Shown: positions 33,207-45,401 of the stretch, piece after piece
How positions within the stretch are numbered: the stretch's first letter is position 1
Layout of the letters: each line of letters begins with the position of its first letter
Assembly (NCBI GenBank): GCA_029378245.1
Contig: JARKIF010000008.1
Span: 1,984,001-2,048,000 of the forward strand
Source of the DNA: Roridomyces roridus
Taxonomy: Eukaryota > Basidiomycota > Agaricomycetes > Agaricales > Mycenaceae
DNA: 64,000 bases
Direction of reading: 5' to 3'
Translations under genes and position numbers: made by a program
Notes under the pieces: model-generated
The model's database searches: none
Told to the model about the DNA's origin: nothing
Seen by the model: only the letters and a program-made list of their open reading frames with translations

Positions 33207-36200
33207 GTGCACGACATCACAGTCCCTACACCGACCCCGTCATCTTCCTCCGCACTCCCAGAACTACTCGATGCACTCCGTGATGTCCTGGACCCGCCAG
33301 ACTCCATCTCCTTGGTCTCTGAGCATGGTGCCTCACCTCACATTTCCGGAGAAGGCTGGACGCTGGTGAACGACAGTTCCATACACAAAGATCCCCTACT
33401 GTCTCCCGTATCCCTTCCCGACCTCAACCGATTCTCCACGCTGAAACCGTCCAACGATTCTTCCTTCGACTCGGGATACGGCTCAGAATGGGCGTCTCCC
33501 CAGCTCCTTCCCTCTACCCTTAATCTGTTGGCATCCCCGTTCGGTTCCCCGTCTTCCCGGATGAGCGCAAGTCGTCTGTTCGCCCGGTCGCCTTTCAGCC
33601 CAACCTTTGCTCCGCACAAGAGCGACAGAGGAGAAAGTCCCGAACTCGATTCACCGTCGACCAGCAGGCTATCCGCGACGACAATAACACCGGAGCAGGA
33701 GGAAGATGACGATGATGACCAGTATTCTACGGCACAATGGAGTGTTTCCTCCCCGCCGGAGGATCCACACCTCAGCAGCCGTTTTTCCACTTCCACTGTG
33801 GCGCTCACCGAGGACTCGGACTCGGACTCGGACTCTTCGGACGACGATCAAACAAACGCTGACTCTACGGCGCATCTCGCATATCTATCCTCCTCGCCAA
33901 CAACTACGCAGACCTTTCCACCTCCAGAGAACGATACTATCAACAATCTGTATGAGGTGTATCTCCACTCGCCCCCACAACCTAATTTGCCCTCGGACGA
34001 AGAGGACCGGGGACGTCTTCGTGGCCGGGTGTTTACACCCGCGTCTCCCGAGCCGAAATTCACGCCTCGCGAGTCTTCTACGCCACGCTCCGCTTCACGC
34101 CGTAGCTCGGTGTGTCACATTCATCCTCTACCAGGGCGCCAGCCTGATTCTTTCGTTTGCAGAGTCGTCACAATTTCCCCTCGTCCGCGTTTTCAACATC
34201 GCCCGAGTCCTCTCCGCGATCGGTGTCGTCTAGAGGGCCGGTGTTCCAGGCGGAACCTCAACCCTCTCCCGAGCAAATCCACTCCCACTCACGACCCGTC
34301 TCGTCGATATCCAATGGAGGGAAAGTACCGTTTGGGTTCCGGAGCGAGGTGTGTGATACCCGCGTGTTTGCATGCTTATTTTTGAATTGACTCGCAGAGT
34401 CGGGCCTCCCGCCGCAGCGTTGGACCCCAGTCGGCACCGACGGTCGAGACTGGCTTTATTGGCGGCGCAGCCAAGTCCCAACCATATCAAAGGAAGAGAC
34501 GGATATCGAGGAGCGTCGCGCCCCCTTCCGCGCCTGCGCACCGAAAATCTTTCTTCGAGCCAGATGCTGTTCCATCTCCGCCGCCGACCGTCAAGGGTCT
34601 CAAGCAGTTACGATTGGTGAGATTCTTTTCTCTTTTCTCGTCCCTTGTGCCTGACTGTCATGACAGTCAACAATTTTGCTTTCCCCACCATCGCATGTAT
34701 TTACTCATCCTGATATTCCACATCGCGGTAAGTGGCTTGTATCATAAATCGATCTTCACTGAGGTTGGATCAGCATCTACTATGCATTCAGCATCTCCAT
34801 CTTTCTCTGCACCTCGGGTGGGTATCTGCATCGTTGCCCCTTGTTTGTTTATCATGCTGACGTGATGGTGATGTGTAGGATTTAGCACAAATACAGATAC
34901 CCTCGGATACCCACATTGCACAGGATAATGATACGATACGACCCGGACACGACCTAGACAGACCCCTGTGGTCCGCGCCCCTCCAACGACGCGGATCACA
35001 TAATATATTCCCGGACTTGGATCATGACCAGGAGGAGGAGGAGGAGGAGGAGGAAGAGCGGGACCAAGACTTGGACGACGAGAACTACACGATCAGGCGC
35101 CGCCTCCCTCCGGCGCCCATCCACATTCCTCCCATGCGCGCTGGCTCACCCAGTCGTTCTGCTTCAGCATTAGGTTTTACACACCCCGCCACGCCACGGC
35201 CGACGCTTTTATTCGCAATCGCCTCGGATGATCCCGCGGCGGTGCAGCGCGTGCTGGAGAATGGCGAAGCGCAAGCCACGGATTGTGTGGGGCCTGCGGG
35301 GGAGAGCGCGTTGCAGTTTACTCTTGCGAATAAACAGCTGAGCAAGCGGCTTGAGATTGCGAGAGTGCTTCTTGCGTTCGGTGCTCAGCAAGTTGAGGAG
35401 TTGGGTGAGGTGGAGCCTTGGACTGTTGATCCTGCTTTGAAGTGCGTTTTGCTTCACTTTCACAAGGGTTAAAGCTTACTCTGGAACTTAGATACTATGT
35501 GCAACGGGCGGGAGAAGATCACGCGCGGCGCTCGTCTGCGCTGATACATCGCTCCTTCTTCCGTCCCTTGACTAGGGTCCGGTACGAGCTAGTGGGTCAA
35601 GACCGCGCGCTGGAACAGCTGTTCCGTGTTTTGAGCATCCATTCGCAACAACTTTCCGTCCTTCCTGTAGTCGCCATGTTCTGCGGTAAGACTAGAGTGC
35701 TTTCCGATACGATGGCGTTGCTGATGTCTACCAGGTCCCAGTGGGCATGGCAAGAGTCTCCTTGCGCGCAAGTGTAAGTTTCGTCTTTCGTTTGGGTTCT
35801 TGATTTGATGCCTTGCCTTTAGTTGGCGCTTTGCTGTCGGTCCCGACGCATACGGTAAACATGACAACACTGCGGACGGCTCACGATCTGTGGCAAGCTT
35901 ACTCAATGAACCCATACGAGGTTCGTTCGTTCATTTTATCCCCGTATTCAGTCCGTAAATACCATTTCAGGAGCCAACCACATGCACACTAGCGGAGTTT
36001 CTCATCCACAACGAGGGCCAACGTTGTGTGGTGGTCCTTGATGAGATTGAGAAGGTCGAGGAAAAGATCCTTTGGTCCCTATTGATGCCGTGGGAGTCTG
36101 GTATGTGTGGGATCCTCGTTAAATTTTCGGACGGCGTTGATGGTGTCTTGCGTTAGGCCGCTGCTCCTTTGAGGCCAACAGCCGCTTCATTGATGTGCGC

Positions 36201-36634
36201 AATGTCTGCTGGCTGGGAACGTCCAACGTGGCTAGCCAAGTGATATCTGAGCATCACGCTTCTCGGCCCCAGCCTGATGAGCTAATGTCGAGGGAGGAGT
36301 ATGTGCAGCTCATGAACCTGGTCAGGGAGCCGGTATCTAATCATATGGGGGTAAGTGCCCAGGTTGCCCACTAAAGTACTGATCACAATTCAATTGATTA
36401 TAGGCTTCCGTTCTGTCTCGGGTCACGACGGTCTTACCATTCGTACCTTTCACGCGGGATGAGCGCACTGCCATTTGTGCAGAGGCGTTTCACGCGCTTT
36501 CAGGGGAGACGGTGTCGCAGCTCGGGCCGGATGCTTTAGACAAACTCATTGGTACCGCCCTGCAGAGTTATGTCCCTTCTGAAGGGGCGAGGTCTCTGTA
36601 CCGAGCCGTGTCTAACCTGCTTGTGGACCTCTAA
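33207..36634 (+). CDS. Ankyrin-repeat/AAA+ ATPase of the ClpB/Skd3-like type with long disordered N-terminus (start uncertain)
   Basis: No in-frame ATG precedes the first conserved stretch, so 33207 is a conservative boundary and the start is unknown. The first 500 residues are Ser/Pro/Asp-rich and disordered, including DSDSDSDSSDDD and a GAG-repeat-encoded run of nine Glu at 35035-35060. An ankyrin-like part (TLLFAIASDDPAAVQRVLEN, GESALQFTLANKQL) precedes the ATPase: Walker A GPSGHGKS is assembled across an intron near 35689-35732, Walker B is VVVLDEIEK, and the sensor-1 strand is CWLGTSN. The C-terminal small domain ends LYRAVSNLLVDL at TAA 36632-36634. Ankyrin repeats before one Clp-type AAA+ module resemble human CLPB/Skd3, a mitochondrial disaggregase. 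The acidic N-terminus here does not look like a mitochondrial presequence. Confidence 0.75.
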
Positions 36635-36878
36635 CGTGTACTTTGATACTGACGAAAACGAATCTGTATTTAGGACCTCCGTCTTCGTTCCGTTTCGCTG
36701 CATCTGAATCTGATGATACATTTGAAATTCTCACGTTTCACCCAATTTCATCTGCTGTGACATCAAGATGCGCTAAAAGCGCGAAACGACGTCTGACAGG
36801 CATTTCCTTTCTTTCCCTTGTTCCTCTTGTCTTGCTTCTCTCTTTCGTTCGTTTTCTTTCTTTTTAACGACCGAAGCC

Positions 36879-37988
36879 ATGCATCACAACCCCGCCGCCC
36901 GCATGGTGCGTCAGCGCCGCCAGTCTGCACCTAGTGCGACTGTCATTGTCGACTCTGCGCCCCCGACTGCTACTTCCGCAGTCGACATTGCTGCCCTTGG
37001 TGTCCCCACGTCTACCAAGGCACTCGCAGTCATAGTTTCCCTCCTGGCTGCGATTATCTTGCTAGGTGCGATATCCCACACATCAGTACGATAACGGCTA
37101 ACGATGCGGCTAGGTGTTGGATACTTCTTCTGGCGGCGAAAGCGTAATGCAAAGGAAGAGAAAACACAGCAGTCGCACATCATCGACTTTACGTCTGAGA
37201 AGGCGTTGACTTTTGATGTCGACCGGAAACTCGACCTGCACGCGTCCGCGTACGGTATCGAGAAACCCAGCCCTGCATTCATCCCTGTCGTCGTTGCCTC
37301 GACTCCGGATGCCGACATGAGCACTGGCTGGGTTCCTCAGATCATCCCTAACCGCTCCACGGACCTGGCGAGTCAATCCTCCCTGAGTTCCAACAAGTCC
37401 AAGGGCTCAAAGAAATCGTTCGGGACTTCTCGTGGGTGGGATAAAACCCTCTCCAAGTATGCTCCCAGCGAACGGTCCCCTCCCCCGTCGTACATGGCCG
37501 ACTCGAAGACTGCGACTTTGGCGAGTCAGGTTCCCCTGCCTCCGTCTCCGCCGCACAAACCGACGCTGCCACCGACGCCCCCGACTCCTCCCGCGTTCAA
37601 AAAGACTTCGAAATTGAACCCGTTCTCCCGTGATATCCCGAGCGCGAAACCCATGCCCACGGAACTGCCACCCTCATTGCCGCTTCCCAGCCCTGCTCGT
37701 TCCGCCTCGTTCGCCGCTCACCAAGATGGCATTCTTGCACAGCTGGAGGGCCCCGAGGAGGACATGCCGGCCCCCGCTCGGCTCATGGTTGTCTCGAGCC
37801 CTTTCACGCCCTCGCTCGATGACGAGCTCCCGATCACGGTTGGCGAGACCTTGCGCGTCTTGGAGGAGTTCCAGGATGGGTGGGCGCTCTGCCAACGCAT
37901 AGGACGCATTGACGCGCCCAAGGGCGTTGTCCCGCGTACCTGCCTTACCGAACGCGAGAAGATCATCCCTGCTGGACGCCGCCTGTAA
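36879..37988 (+). CDS. Single-pass membrane protein with C-terminal SH3 domain
   Basis: The ATG at 36879 opens MHHNPAARMVRQRRQSAPSA. A hydrophobic helix, LAVIVSLLAAIILLGVGYFF (split by a 50-nt intron near 37065-37114), is followed by the basic stop-transfer WRRKRNAKEE. The cytoplasmic region is proline-rich (PLPPSPPHKPTLPPTPPTPP). The last 60 residues form an SH3 fold: MVVSSPFTPSLDDELPITVG with ALYDY-like position replaced by SSPF, then LRVLEEFQDGWALCQ, then KGVVPRTCL. The stop is TAA at 37986-37988. The N-terminus is short and serine/threonine-rich, so the topology is probably outside-in with SH3 in the cytosol. The layout recalls fungal Fus1/Sho1-like adaptors, but no orthology is claimed. 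Confidence 0.8.
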
Positions 37989-38487
37989 TCATGGCTGCCT
38001 CCGCCACATCACATCACGCCCCGCCCACGCCCACCTGACCCCGCCGTCCCGACGGCCGACGCTCGTTTTGTATTCTACACTCTTTTTCGCTATATTTATT
38101 TGCCTGACATGCATTCCTGTCGCCGCGGCCTTCGTTATTTATCTCGGAGGCGCGCCACACACGCCTTGCTGGATGTGACCTCCGTATTAGCCTTTTCACT
38201 CGATTCCTCGCCTTATTCGCTCCTGCTTGACACTCGTGCCTACTACCTTGGCGGCTGCACGCTCTGCGCCTGCTAGCCAGGCTCGCACCTTGTCACCCGC
38301 CATGGACTCGCTTTGATCAGCAGCTATTTACTTACTTTCACTATCCCGTGTCTTGCAGACATATAGCTTACCTACTTACCTCTCTACCCACTCGGATTAC
38401 TGTTGTTGTAAACATGGATTATATACTATCTTTTGCCCCGACGCGTCAAGGAGGGGAGAAGAGATTCTTCTAGTATACAGACACACG
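37989..38487. other. Convergent intergenic region
   Basis: About 500 bp between the ends of two convergent genes. It is C/T-rich on the plus strand. No coding sequence was recognised. Confidence 0.5.
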
Positions 38488-39299
38488 CTACACATCTACT
38501 GTGAGTGAGGCCTTCTTGCGATACTTCGATTGGTCCCGCAGCCACTGTCTATAACCTTTCAGCGACCCAATTTTCTCTCCTGGACAATTGACGGTATGTA
38601 AGCGACGCCCAAGACCAAGTAAGATAAGATGGGCATACCGTAGTAGTCGGGAATTGGGTTGGTCGCGCTCTGCAGCGAAGCGTCTACCCGGTTCCTCGCT
38701 ATGTGGGTATAGAATTCCCGGTCGCGCGCGTCGATTTTGGAGATGAGGTTGCGATTGACAAGACGCCATATGGCAGAACCAATGCTGGGGCCGACGACGA
38801 AGCCTCCGCCCATGCAGAGGAGGCAACAGCCCGCGTAGAACATCATTGGGTCGATGCCCTGAAAAACCACATAGTGAGGCTTGAGGTCCGGGTCTGAACA
38901 GTGGGCGTACCATTATGGGCTTCGTAGGGTCCGTCTGCAGCGATCCAAAGTAAGCGACTCCGCCAAAAAAGCCTACAGCGGCGCAAGGGATTGTGAATGC
39001 CTGCATCGCGTCAAGGACCTCTGTCTATAGAATACGGGGCGACACACCGTCTGCAGTTGACGCCTCCTCCGTCTAATCTTCAAGTATTCCGCCCACTTCA
39101 ATTCGTCAGCTACCACTGACGCGACCTGGGGCTCGCTCGGGATCGTGGTTTTCTCTTTTGGCGTCGTCGTCGGTTTGGACTTGGGTGTGGTGGATTTGAG
39201 TCGAAAAAAGAGGCTAGAGCCGGCGCTTTTGTTGTTGTTCAGGGAGAGCCGCGGCAGAGCTCTGCAGCCATGTCGGAGAGGAGTCCAAGCTTGCTGCAT
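38488..39299 (-). CDS. PAM17: Pam17, presequence translocase-associated motor subunit
   Basis: The start is the ATG at 39297-39299, giving MQQAWTPLRHGCRALPRLSL, an arginine-rich amphipathic mitochondrial presequence. The mature part shows EYLKIRRRRRQ, two membrane segments (TIPCAAVGFFGGVAYFGSL and FYAGCCLLCMGGGFVVGPS), SLQTDPTKPIMGIDPMMFY and [20 protein letters not shown]. The stop TAG is at 38488-38490. Introns near 39003-39055, 38861-38911 and 38582-38638 join in frame. Pam17 sits in the inner membrane and organises the import motor at the TIM23 complex. Length and order fit the family well. Confidence 0.9.
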
Positions 39300-39372
39300 G
39301 AAGATGGACACGGTGCTGCACAAGTCCTAATCGGGATGTTACGGCAGCAATCATAGCTCACTGCCAACCTCC

Positions 39373-42300
39373 ATGGAGGGGATGGCCTCCCCGTTTTCCC
39401 TCAAGAATTATCTGGCTTATGGGACTTTGGGCGTTTCTATACGCCCGAATGCACCCGCTCGCAACCCGCTCCAAATGCCTACTTTGGCCGAGGACGGCTG
39501 GAACGCCTTCGATGAGGATTTACTGGTTCAAACCTTGGCGGAAACGGGAGAAGATGCTCCTCTCTTATCGGAAATTGCTTTTCTGGTCCAGGAAAAATTC
39601 ATCTACGCCTCCTACTGGCTCAAGGGGGACACTATCATCATTCGGGTGTATTTGATCCCGTACGACCTCCCTGGCGCGGGGGGTCACCTAACCATCCGGC
39701 AGCGGAGCGAGAAGATTTTACGGGATGCTAGATGCTACCTGATTCGCTTGCTTCCCCGGTTATCTCGAAGCATCGAGTCCTGGCAAGCAAACAATCTCCC
39801 GGAACCGCCGTCTCCGCCGCCTGTAAGTGCTGCTCGGTCGCTCAGGGCTTATAATTAACATGCATCCAGGGCAAAGACCTCTCAGAGATCTACGAGAGTC
39901 TGCCTTCCCCGCAGCCGCGCACGACGGCCACGTCGTTTCCTGTGATGCACCGCCTCCTCGACTTTGCAGATGATCTGGATGATTTGGGTCTGCGATCCAA
40001 GCTTTACAGATACCAGCGCGAATCCGTCGCTGCCATGCTGCAGAAGGAAATGGACCCGCAAGTCCTCGACCCATTGTTTTTTCCGGTCGTCGGTCTGGAC
40101 GATAAACAAATGTTTCTGCAGCCTGGAACGATGGAGTTTCTTTTGGAGCGACCGCGCGTAGATTGGGGTCGGGGAGGGATTCTCTGTGAAGAGCTGGGTA
40201 TGCGTCGCTTTTATTCGACTTGCTAACGCTTACTATTCGAACAGGCACCGGCAAGACGGTCATAACATTGGCCTTGATCTTGTCTACGTTGCACCAGCTT
40301 TCAGAACCCGAGCATTCGGCTATAGAAGTGCTCCGACCGGTCCTCACTCCACTTTCATTCCGCCACTTTCGCCCTGAACTCCCACCTGAAATCGAGAAAG
40401 ACATCGAGAAGAACTCGAAACCAAGGCCCCAGTCGAAGTCCAAACCAAAGTTCCTGTCAAAGTCCAAACCAAAGTCCCAGTCAAAGTCCAAGTCCCAGTC
40501 ACAGCCAGAGCCCCAGCCAAAGCCAGGGCCACGCGTACCCCGTCTCGTGGAGTTGCTCTTGCACAAACTGGCGACGAAACCTATGGAGTGTTTGTCCAAA
40601 TCTGCAGACCTCTGGGAAGATTTGGAGAAACTTGAACATTATACCGGGCCTCGAGCCGACAACATACCGTTCTACCTCGGTCGCGCTGCCAAACCGGTAG
40701 ACAATGCGCCCGAGGGCCAGAAACGCTCAAACACGCAGAAAGCTCTTGAGACGCAACTACTGTATCTTACTTCTGCTACCCTCGTCATCGGTTCGTGTGA
40801 ATGAGTATTTTTCACATACATCCAAATTGACTTTACGCAGTCCCACAGAACTTGCTTCTGCAATGGAAAAACGAGTGTTTACGCCACTGCGAGCAACTAC
40901 GCGTTCTATCTCTAGATACCAAGGTCGCAATGCCGTCTGCCCGAGAGCTAGCCACGAAATACGATGTTCGTCATGTCCTTCATTTATTCTCTCTCTCTCA
41001 ACCGCTTGTCCTATAGTTGATCTTGATACCGATCCACCGTTCGTTTCCCTTTTCAGACTGGGTAGGTTCAACTCACGTTTTAGTAGTATTCGCGGCTACC
41101 AAAGACAACGGCAACTCAAAGTGGGAGCGTTGCAAATGTGACGAATACAGTGATACCAGTGAGGATCACTTTTTTTCATTGGAAAGGATGACGAATCCCG
41201 CCTAGTCCGCGTCCCCAAATGCGTGTGTAAACCACCCGATTGTTCCCCGCTGCGACAAATCCGGTGGAAACGCTTGGTCATTGACGAGGGGCACGTGTCG
41301 GCGTCTCTCACCACGAATCTTACGTTCTTTGTCAATAGCTTGAGCGTTGAACGGCGTTGGATTGTCACTGGGACGCCGACGACGAACCTCCTCGGGCTCA
41401 ATCTTGGCAAAAATCTGGCGCCCGAGTTTGATGATGAGAGGCTGGAGGGCGTTGAGGAGGTTAATTCGCCTGATGAAGAACTCGGGTCGTACGACGAGGA
41501 CAAGGTGTCGCCACCCCGAATCTGGAACAAGCACGACGCCCAAGATTTGACTCAACTGGGTAACATGATCGCACACTTTCTCGGTGTACGGCAGCTCCTT
41601 GCAAACGGCGGTAGCGTCATCAAAACGCATCTCAAAGACGCTTTGCTCGACAAGAATGGCCCACGCATCGGTGCTGTAGAAATCCTTCAACAGTTGATGG
41701 CATCAGTGATGATTCGGCATCAGTGCGTGCGGCATGTTCGATTTTTCTTGACACAACATTAATGGATCGAAGGATATCGGCGGTTGAAGAAGAAGTTGAT
41801 CTGCCGCCAGTTAATTCCGAGCTCGTCCTCCTGGATCTCGATCCGCTGAGCATCAAGTCGTACAACGCACTTCAAGCTACGATCGCTATGAATGCCGTTA
41901 CATCGGGGAGGAAGGATCAAGTCCGGTATTTTTCAGAGGTTTTCGGATTGGTGCTGACTGACGTGTGCCCAGGATTATATGTTCCATGCCCAGAATGTGG
42001 GATTTTTGCAACTGACGATAGTCAACATGTCCCAGTGTGTTCTGGTTTCTTTTCAACCGAGAATGTATTCATGGTTTATAGACTCATGTTCTGGACAGTC
42101 GATGACAATTTCTATAATGCCAAGAGTCAACTAGAGGATGCTGCAAAAACTCGGGAGAAATTATCCCCATCAACGAGTGCAGAGGATTTGCAACTGTTTG
42201 AGGAAGCGCTAAAACATCTGTACGGATCAGTCGTCTTTCCTTGCCGTCCATTGATCTTTTCTTTAGACAGTTGGCCTACGCGGATCCCCTCTGGAAAACG

Positions 42301-43894
42301 CTGCAAGAGCACGTGGACGTCCCATATCGTGTTCATAACCTCAGTAAACCGATATTCGATGCGTGGACGCGCACACCGCACACGGTTGAAGGCGCAGGTC
42401 CTACTTTTGCCGGATACATGCACGTCGACCGGCTGCGTACATTGCGCGAAAAAGTGCTGGAGAGACCGCTGATAGCCGAGCAAGCCCTCGTCGAGTCGGG
42501 CAAATCCAACGCGCGGCTTGAAGAAGAGTTGTTAAAGGGCCAAAAAGGTAACCGAGGCGAGGCGAGTGGAGGTCAGGGTGATGGTGACGGTGATGGTGAG
42601 CAGGGTAAGAGTAAGAGTGGCAAAAACAAGGGTGCAGAGAGTTCGAGAAGTTTGAAGGCCAATATTTTGAAGGCCAAGGAGGCGACAAAGCGGGCTGCTG
42701 AGCCGGCTGCTATCAAGGAGATGCAGGCGGAGCTCGAGTTGGTGGCGCAACAGAACGCGGGGCTCGATGCGGTGAGGAGTGAGAACAGGCCGTCTGCGCT
42801 GTTGGCAAGTTCTCATATCGGGAGCACGCGCATCGGCCACTCGGCCTCGAGTAAGCTCAACTGTATCGTCAACGAGGTGGGTCGAGAAAAAAAACCTTGG
42901 CTCAATGCTAACTTTCTACAGGTTCTACGATATTCAGACGAAAAGTTTTTGATCTTCTCTGAGTCTGAACTGACGCTCGCACACACCAGTGATGCCCTCC
43001 AACTTGTCGGCGTCGACTTTCTCCGGTTTTCGAGTCAAATTCCGCCTGACAAGCGCGCGCAGTCTGTGTTGACTTTTGAAACGTCGCCGAAATATCGCGT
43101 GTTTCTCATGGAACTCAAGCACGGTGCTCGAGGCTTGTATGTGCTCTTCCTGTTGTCTGTGTACATTTTAACAACTGTCGGCCAGGAATCTGATCAGCGC
43201 GTCGCGAGTCATCTTTTGCGAACCTGTTTGGCGGGCGGATGTTGAAAGCCAGGCGATCAAACGGTGTCACCGTATTGGACAGAAACGTGAACGCATTAGT
43301 GGTGCGTACTCTTATAATATCCAACAATATAAACTGAACTTTGAACTTGCAGTGAAAACACTTGCTATACAGGGAACAGCGGAACAAGCTATGGCCGAGC
43401 GACGGCTCGTGTTGAAAGACAAGGCCCTAAAGATGTTGCAGGAAAAGGGTATGCGGGACTTTATCGCGGTGTGTATCATTCATGCGTTCTATAAATTGCA
43501 TCCTTCTTACAATTCTTTCTGATAGAACCCGAAATTCCTCACGCATGTGCCGACCAACCTCCCGGTTGTTGATGTCCCTTTCGTCAAGCTTGCGGTGCCG
43601 GAAAACGAGGAAGCAGACGTGTTGATGCCTGATGTCTTCACTGATCTGCCTTTCGAGCTCCCTCCTGCGCCTCCGCCCATCCAGTTGCAATTGCCAGAAG
43701 CGTCACCGAGTCGGCCTGCAACCCCGAAGCGGCCCAGACTCGTCTTCGAAGAGTTCATTTCGCAACCACCACCCAAAAGACTCAGGCAGCAATTCTCCGA
43801 AGAGCAGGGTAGTGCGGTCTTGGTTCCGGCTCCCAATTCGCCGCCCATGGCCAGCGCCAGCAAACCGCGTGCGAGGGTGGTGCGGTTCGCGTAG
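39373..43894 (+). CDS. SNF2-family ATPase/helicase, divergent (Rad5-like layout)
   Basis: The ATG at 39373 opens [20 protein letters not shown]. Helicase motif I reads [16 protein letters not shown] (the usual SNF2 form is DEMGLGKT), assembled across an intron near 40198-40244. A low-complexity insert of Lys/Ser/Pro/Gln (40430-40530) follows. Motif II reads IDEGHVSA (DEGH, not DEAH), and motif [19 protein letters not shown]...C segment near 41985 may be part of a zinc site. The C-terminal helicase lobe has [16 protein letters not shown] and [10 protein letters not shown] (motif VI), then a serine/proline tail ending VRFA before TAG. The C-terminal lobe resembles chromatin remodellers and Rad5/HLTF-like translocases acting on DNA in the nucleus. 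The target is unknown. The exon structure contains about ten introns. A region near 41000-41200 could not be joined with full confidence. Confidence 0.82.
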
Positions 43895-44173
43895 ATACTA
43901 AGTTATTTGTAATTTTGATTATGTACAGGTCGGAAATTTAACCGGGACCCGGGTTCGAATTGAGAGCACCAGAGGACGCGCGTTCTTGCCGAATTCTCGA
44001 ATTCTGATTCACGGTCGAGCCAGATTCGGGGTAATTCAAATGGTCGAAAGCCATGCTCGGCGTGCATAGGAATCACTGAGTCGGCGGCAGCAAATCATTT
44101 CGCTCTCGGCCCGGGGCTCGCTTATAATACTTCCTTCTTTGAACACACACTTTTGATCCCGCCCACCACCACC

Positions 44174-45205
44174 ATGTCTTCCACTATCGACCACGCCAAA
44201 TGCGTCCTCGTCATCGGAGCAACCTCTGGCATCGGACGCCATCTCGCCCTCGCCCTCGCCAACCTGCCGTCGCGTCCGACGGTCATCGCGGCGGGGAGAC
44301 GCGTCGAGAGGCTCAAGGAGCTGGAAACCACTAATGGCTTGAAGACGGCGCAGATCGATGTTGCGGCGGACGGGAAGGTGTTGAAGGAGACTGTGGATGG
44401 GTTGATTGCGCAGTATCCGGACGTGAGTCGCCGGTTTCTTCGTGGCTGGACGCCGAGACTGATGTCGTGCAGTTGGATGCTGTCGTTATTGCGTCTGGAA
44501 TTCAATACCAGTTTGATTTCCTCAAGCCCGAGACTATTAATCTCGACAGTACGTCCCGCATTCTATCCAGGCGGAAGACGTTGACGATTCGTTTAGACGT
44601 GGCCAGGGAGTTCAATGTCAACTACATCGCCGTCGTGACCCTCATCTCGCTCTTTATGCCTCATTTCCTCAAGCTTAGCGCAAGTCAACTTATTGCCGTA
44701 GTAAATGACTCTCACATTTGGATTACAGGAGCAAGGCCGCCCTTCCTTCGTCATCCCCATTACTTCCGGGCTCGCGCTCATGCCGTTCCCTACTGTCCCT
44801 AATTACTCGGCGTCCAAGGCTGCGCTGAGGAGCTTTAGTATCTCTCTGCGCGATCAGCTCAAGGACACCAAGGTTAAAGTCATTGAGATACTTCCTCCGT
44901 AAGATTCTGCTCTTTTCCCGTCGATAGTTGAACTCAAGTGCGCGTAGGTTGGTCGAATCTGAACTGCACGACGGTAAGCATTATATCCCATTTTAAAATC
45001 AACCAGCTAACGCGTCGCAGAGCAAGGCACCACGCCGATGTTGTCCAAGTTCTGGATGCCGTTGGACGAATATACAGAGAAAACGATGGCTGGATTGCGC
45101 AAGGGCGACGAGCAGGTGGCTGTTGGGACGGCGGATGTTGTGCTGAAAAGATTCAAAGGACTCGATACGTCGTTCCAGACCGCGCTCACCTTTGGTGACA
45201 AGTAA
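44174..45205 (+). CDS. Short-chain dehydrogenase/reductase (classical SDR)
   Basis: The ATG at 44174 opens MSSTIDHAKCVLVIGATSGI. The cofactor loop is GATSGIG (TGxxxGIG type), and AAGRRVERL contains basic residues after beta-2 that favour NADP(H). VIASGIQ stands for the NNAG motif. The catalytic tetrad has a Ser in PITSGLAL and the YSASK Tyr/Lys pair. LPPLVESELHD follows across the last introns. The frame closes at TAA 45203-45205 with TALTFGDK. Introns near 44422-44472, 44549-44597 and 44678-44729 join in frame. It is similar to DltE-like oxidoreductases that reduce small carbonyls. It is not adjacent to the terpene cluster, so a link is not implied. Confidence 0.88.
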
Positions 45206-45401
45206 ACTAGGGGGTGGCTGTACATGATTCAATCAATGAATGCGTTCCCAAAATGGAAGCTCCAAAAGAAGTCTCAGTGCGGAGCTGGAGCGGCATGACT
45301 GAATTTGGAGCGGATGACTTCAGGTATGACATCGAGAGGGTACAGCTCTCTTTATTTATCTACGCCCCACGCCCGCACAAACTCTCACACACACACCGAC
45401 C

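Noticed and set aside
35035..35060. GAG-repeat run as a microsatellite with regulatory role
   Set aside because: It lies in frame inside the AAA+ gene's disordered region and encodes Glu. It is better explained as coding low complexity.
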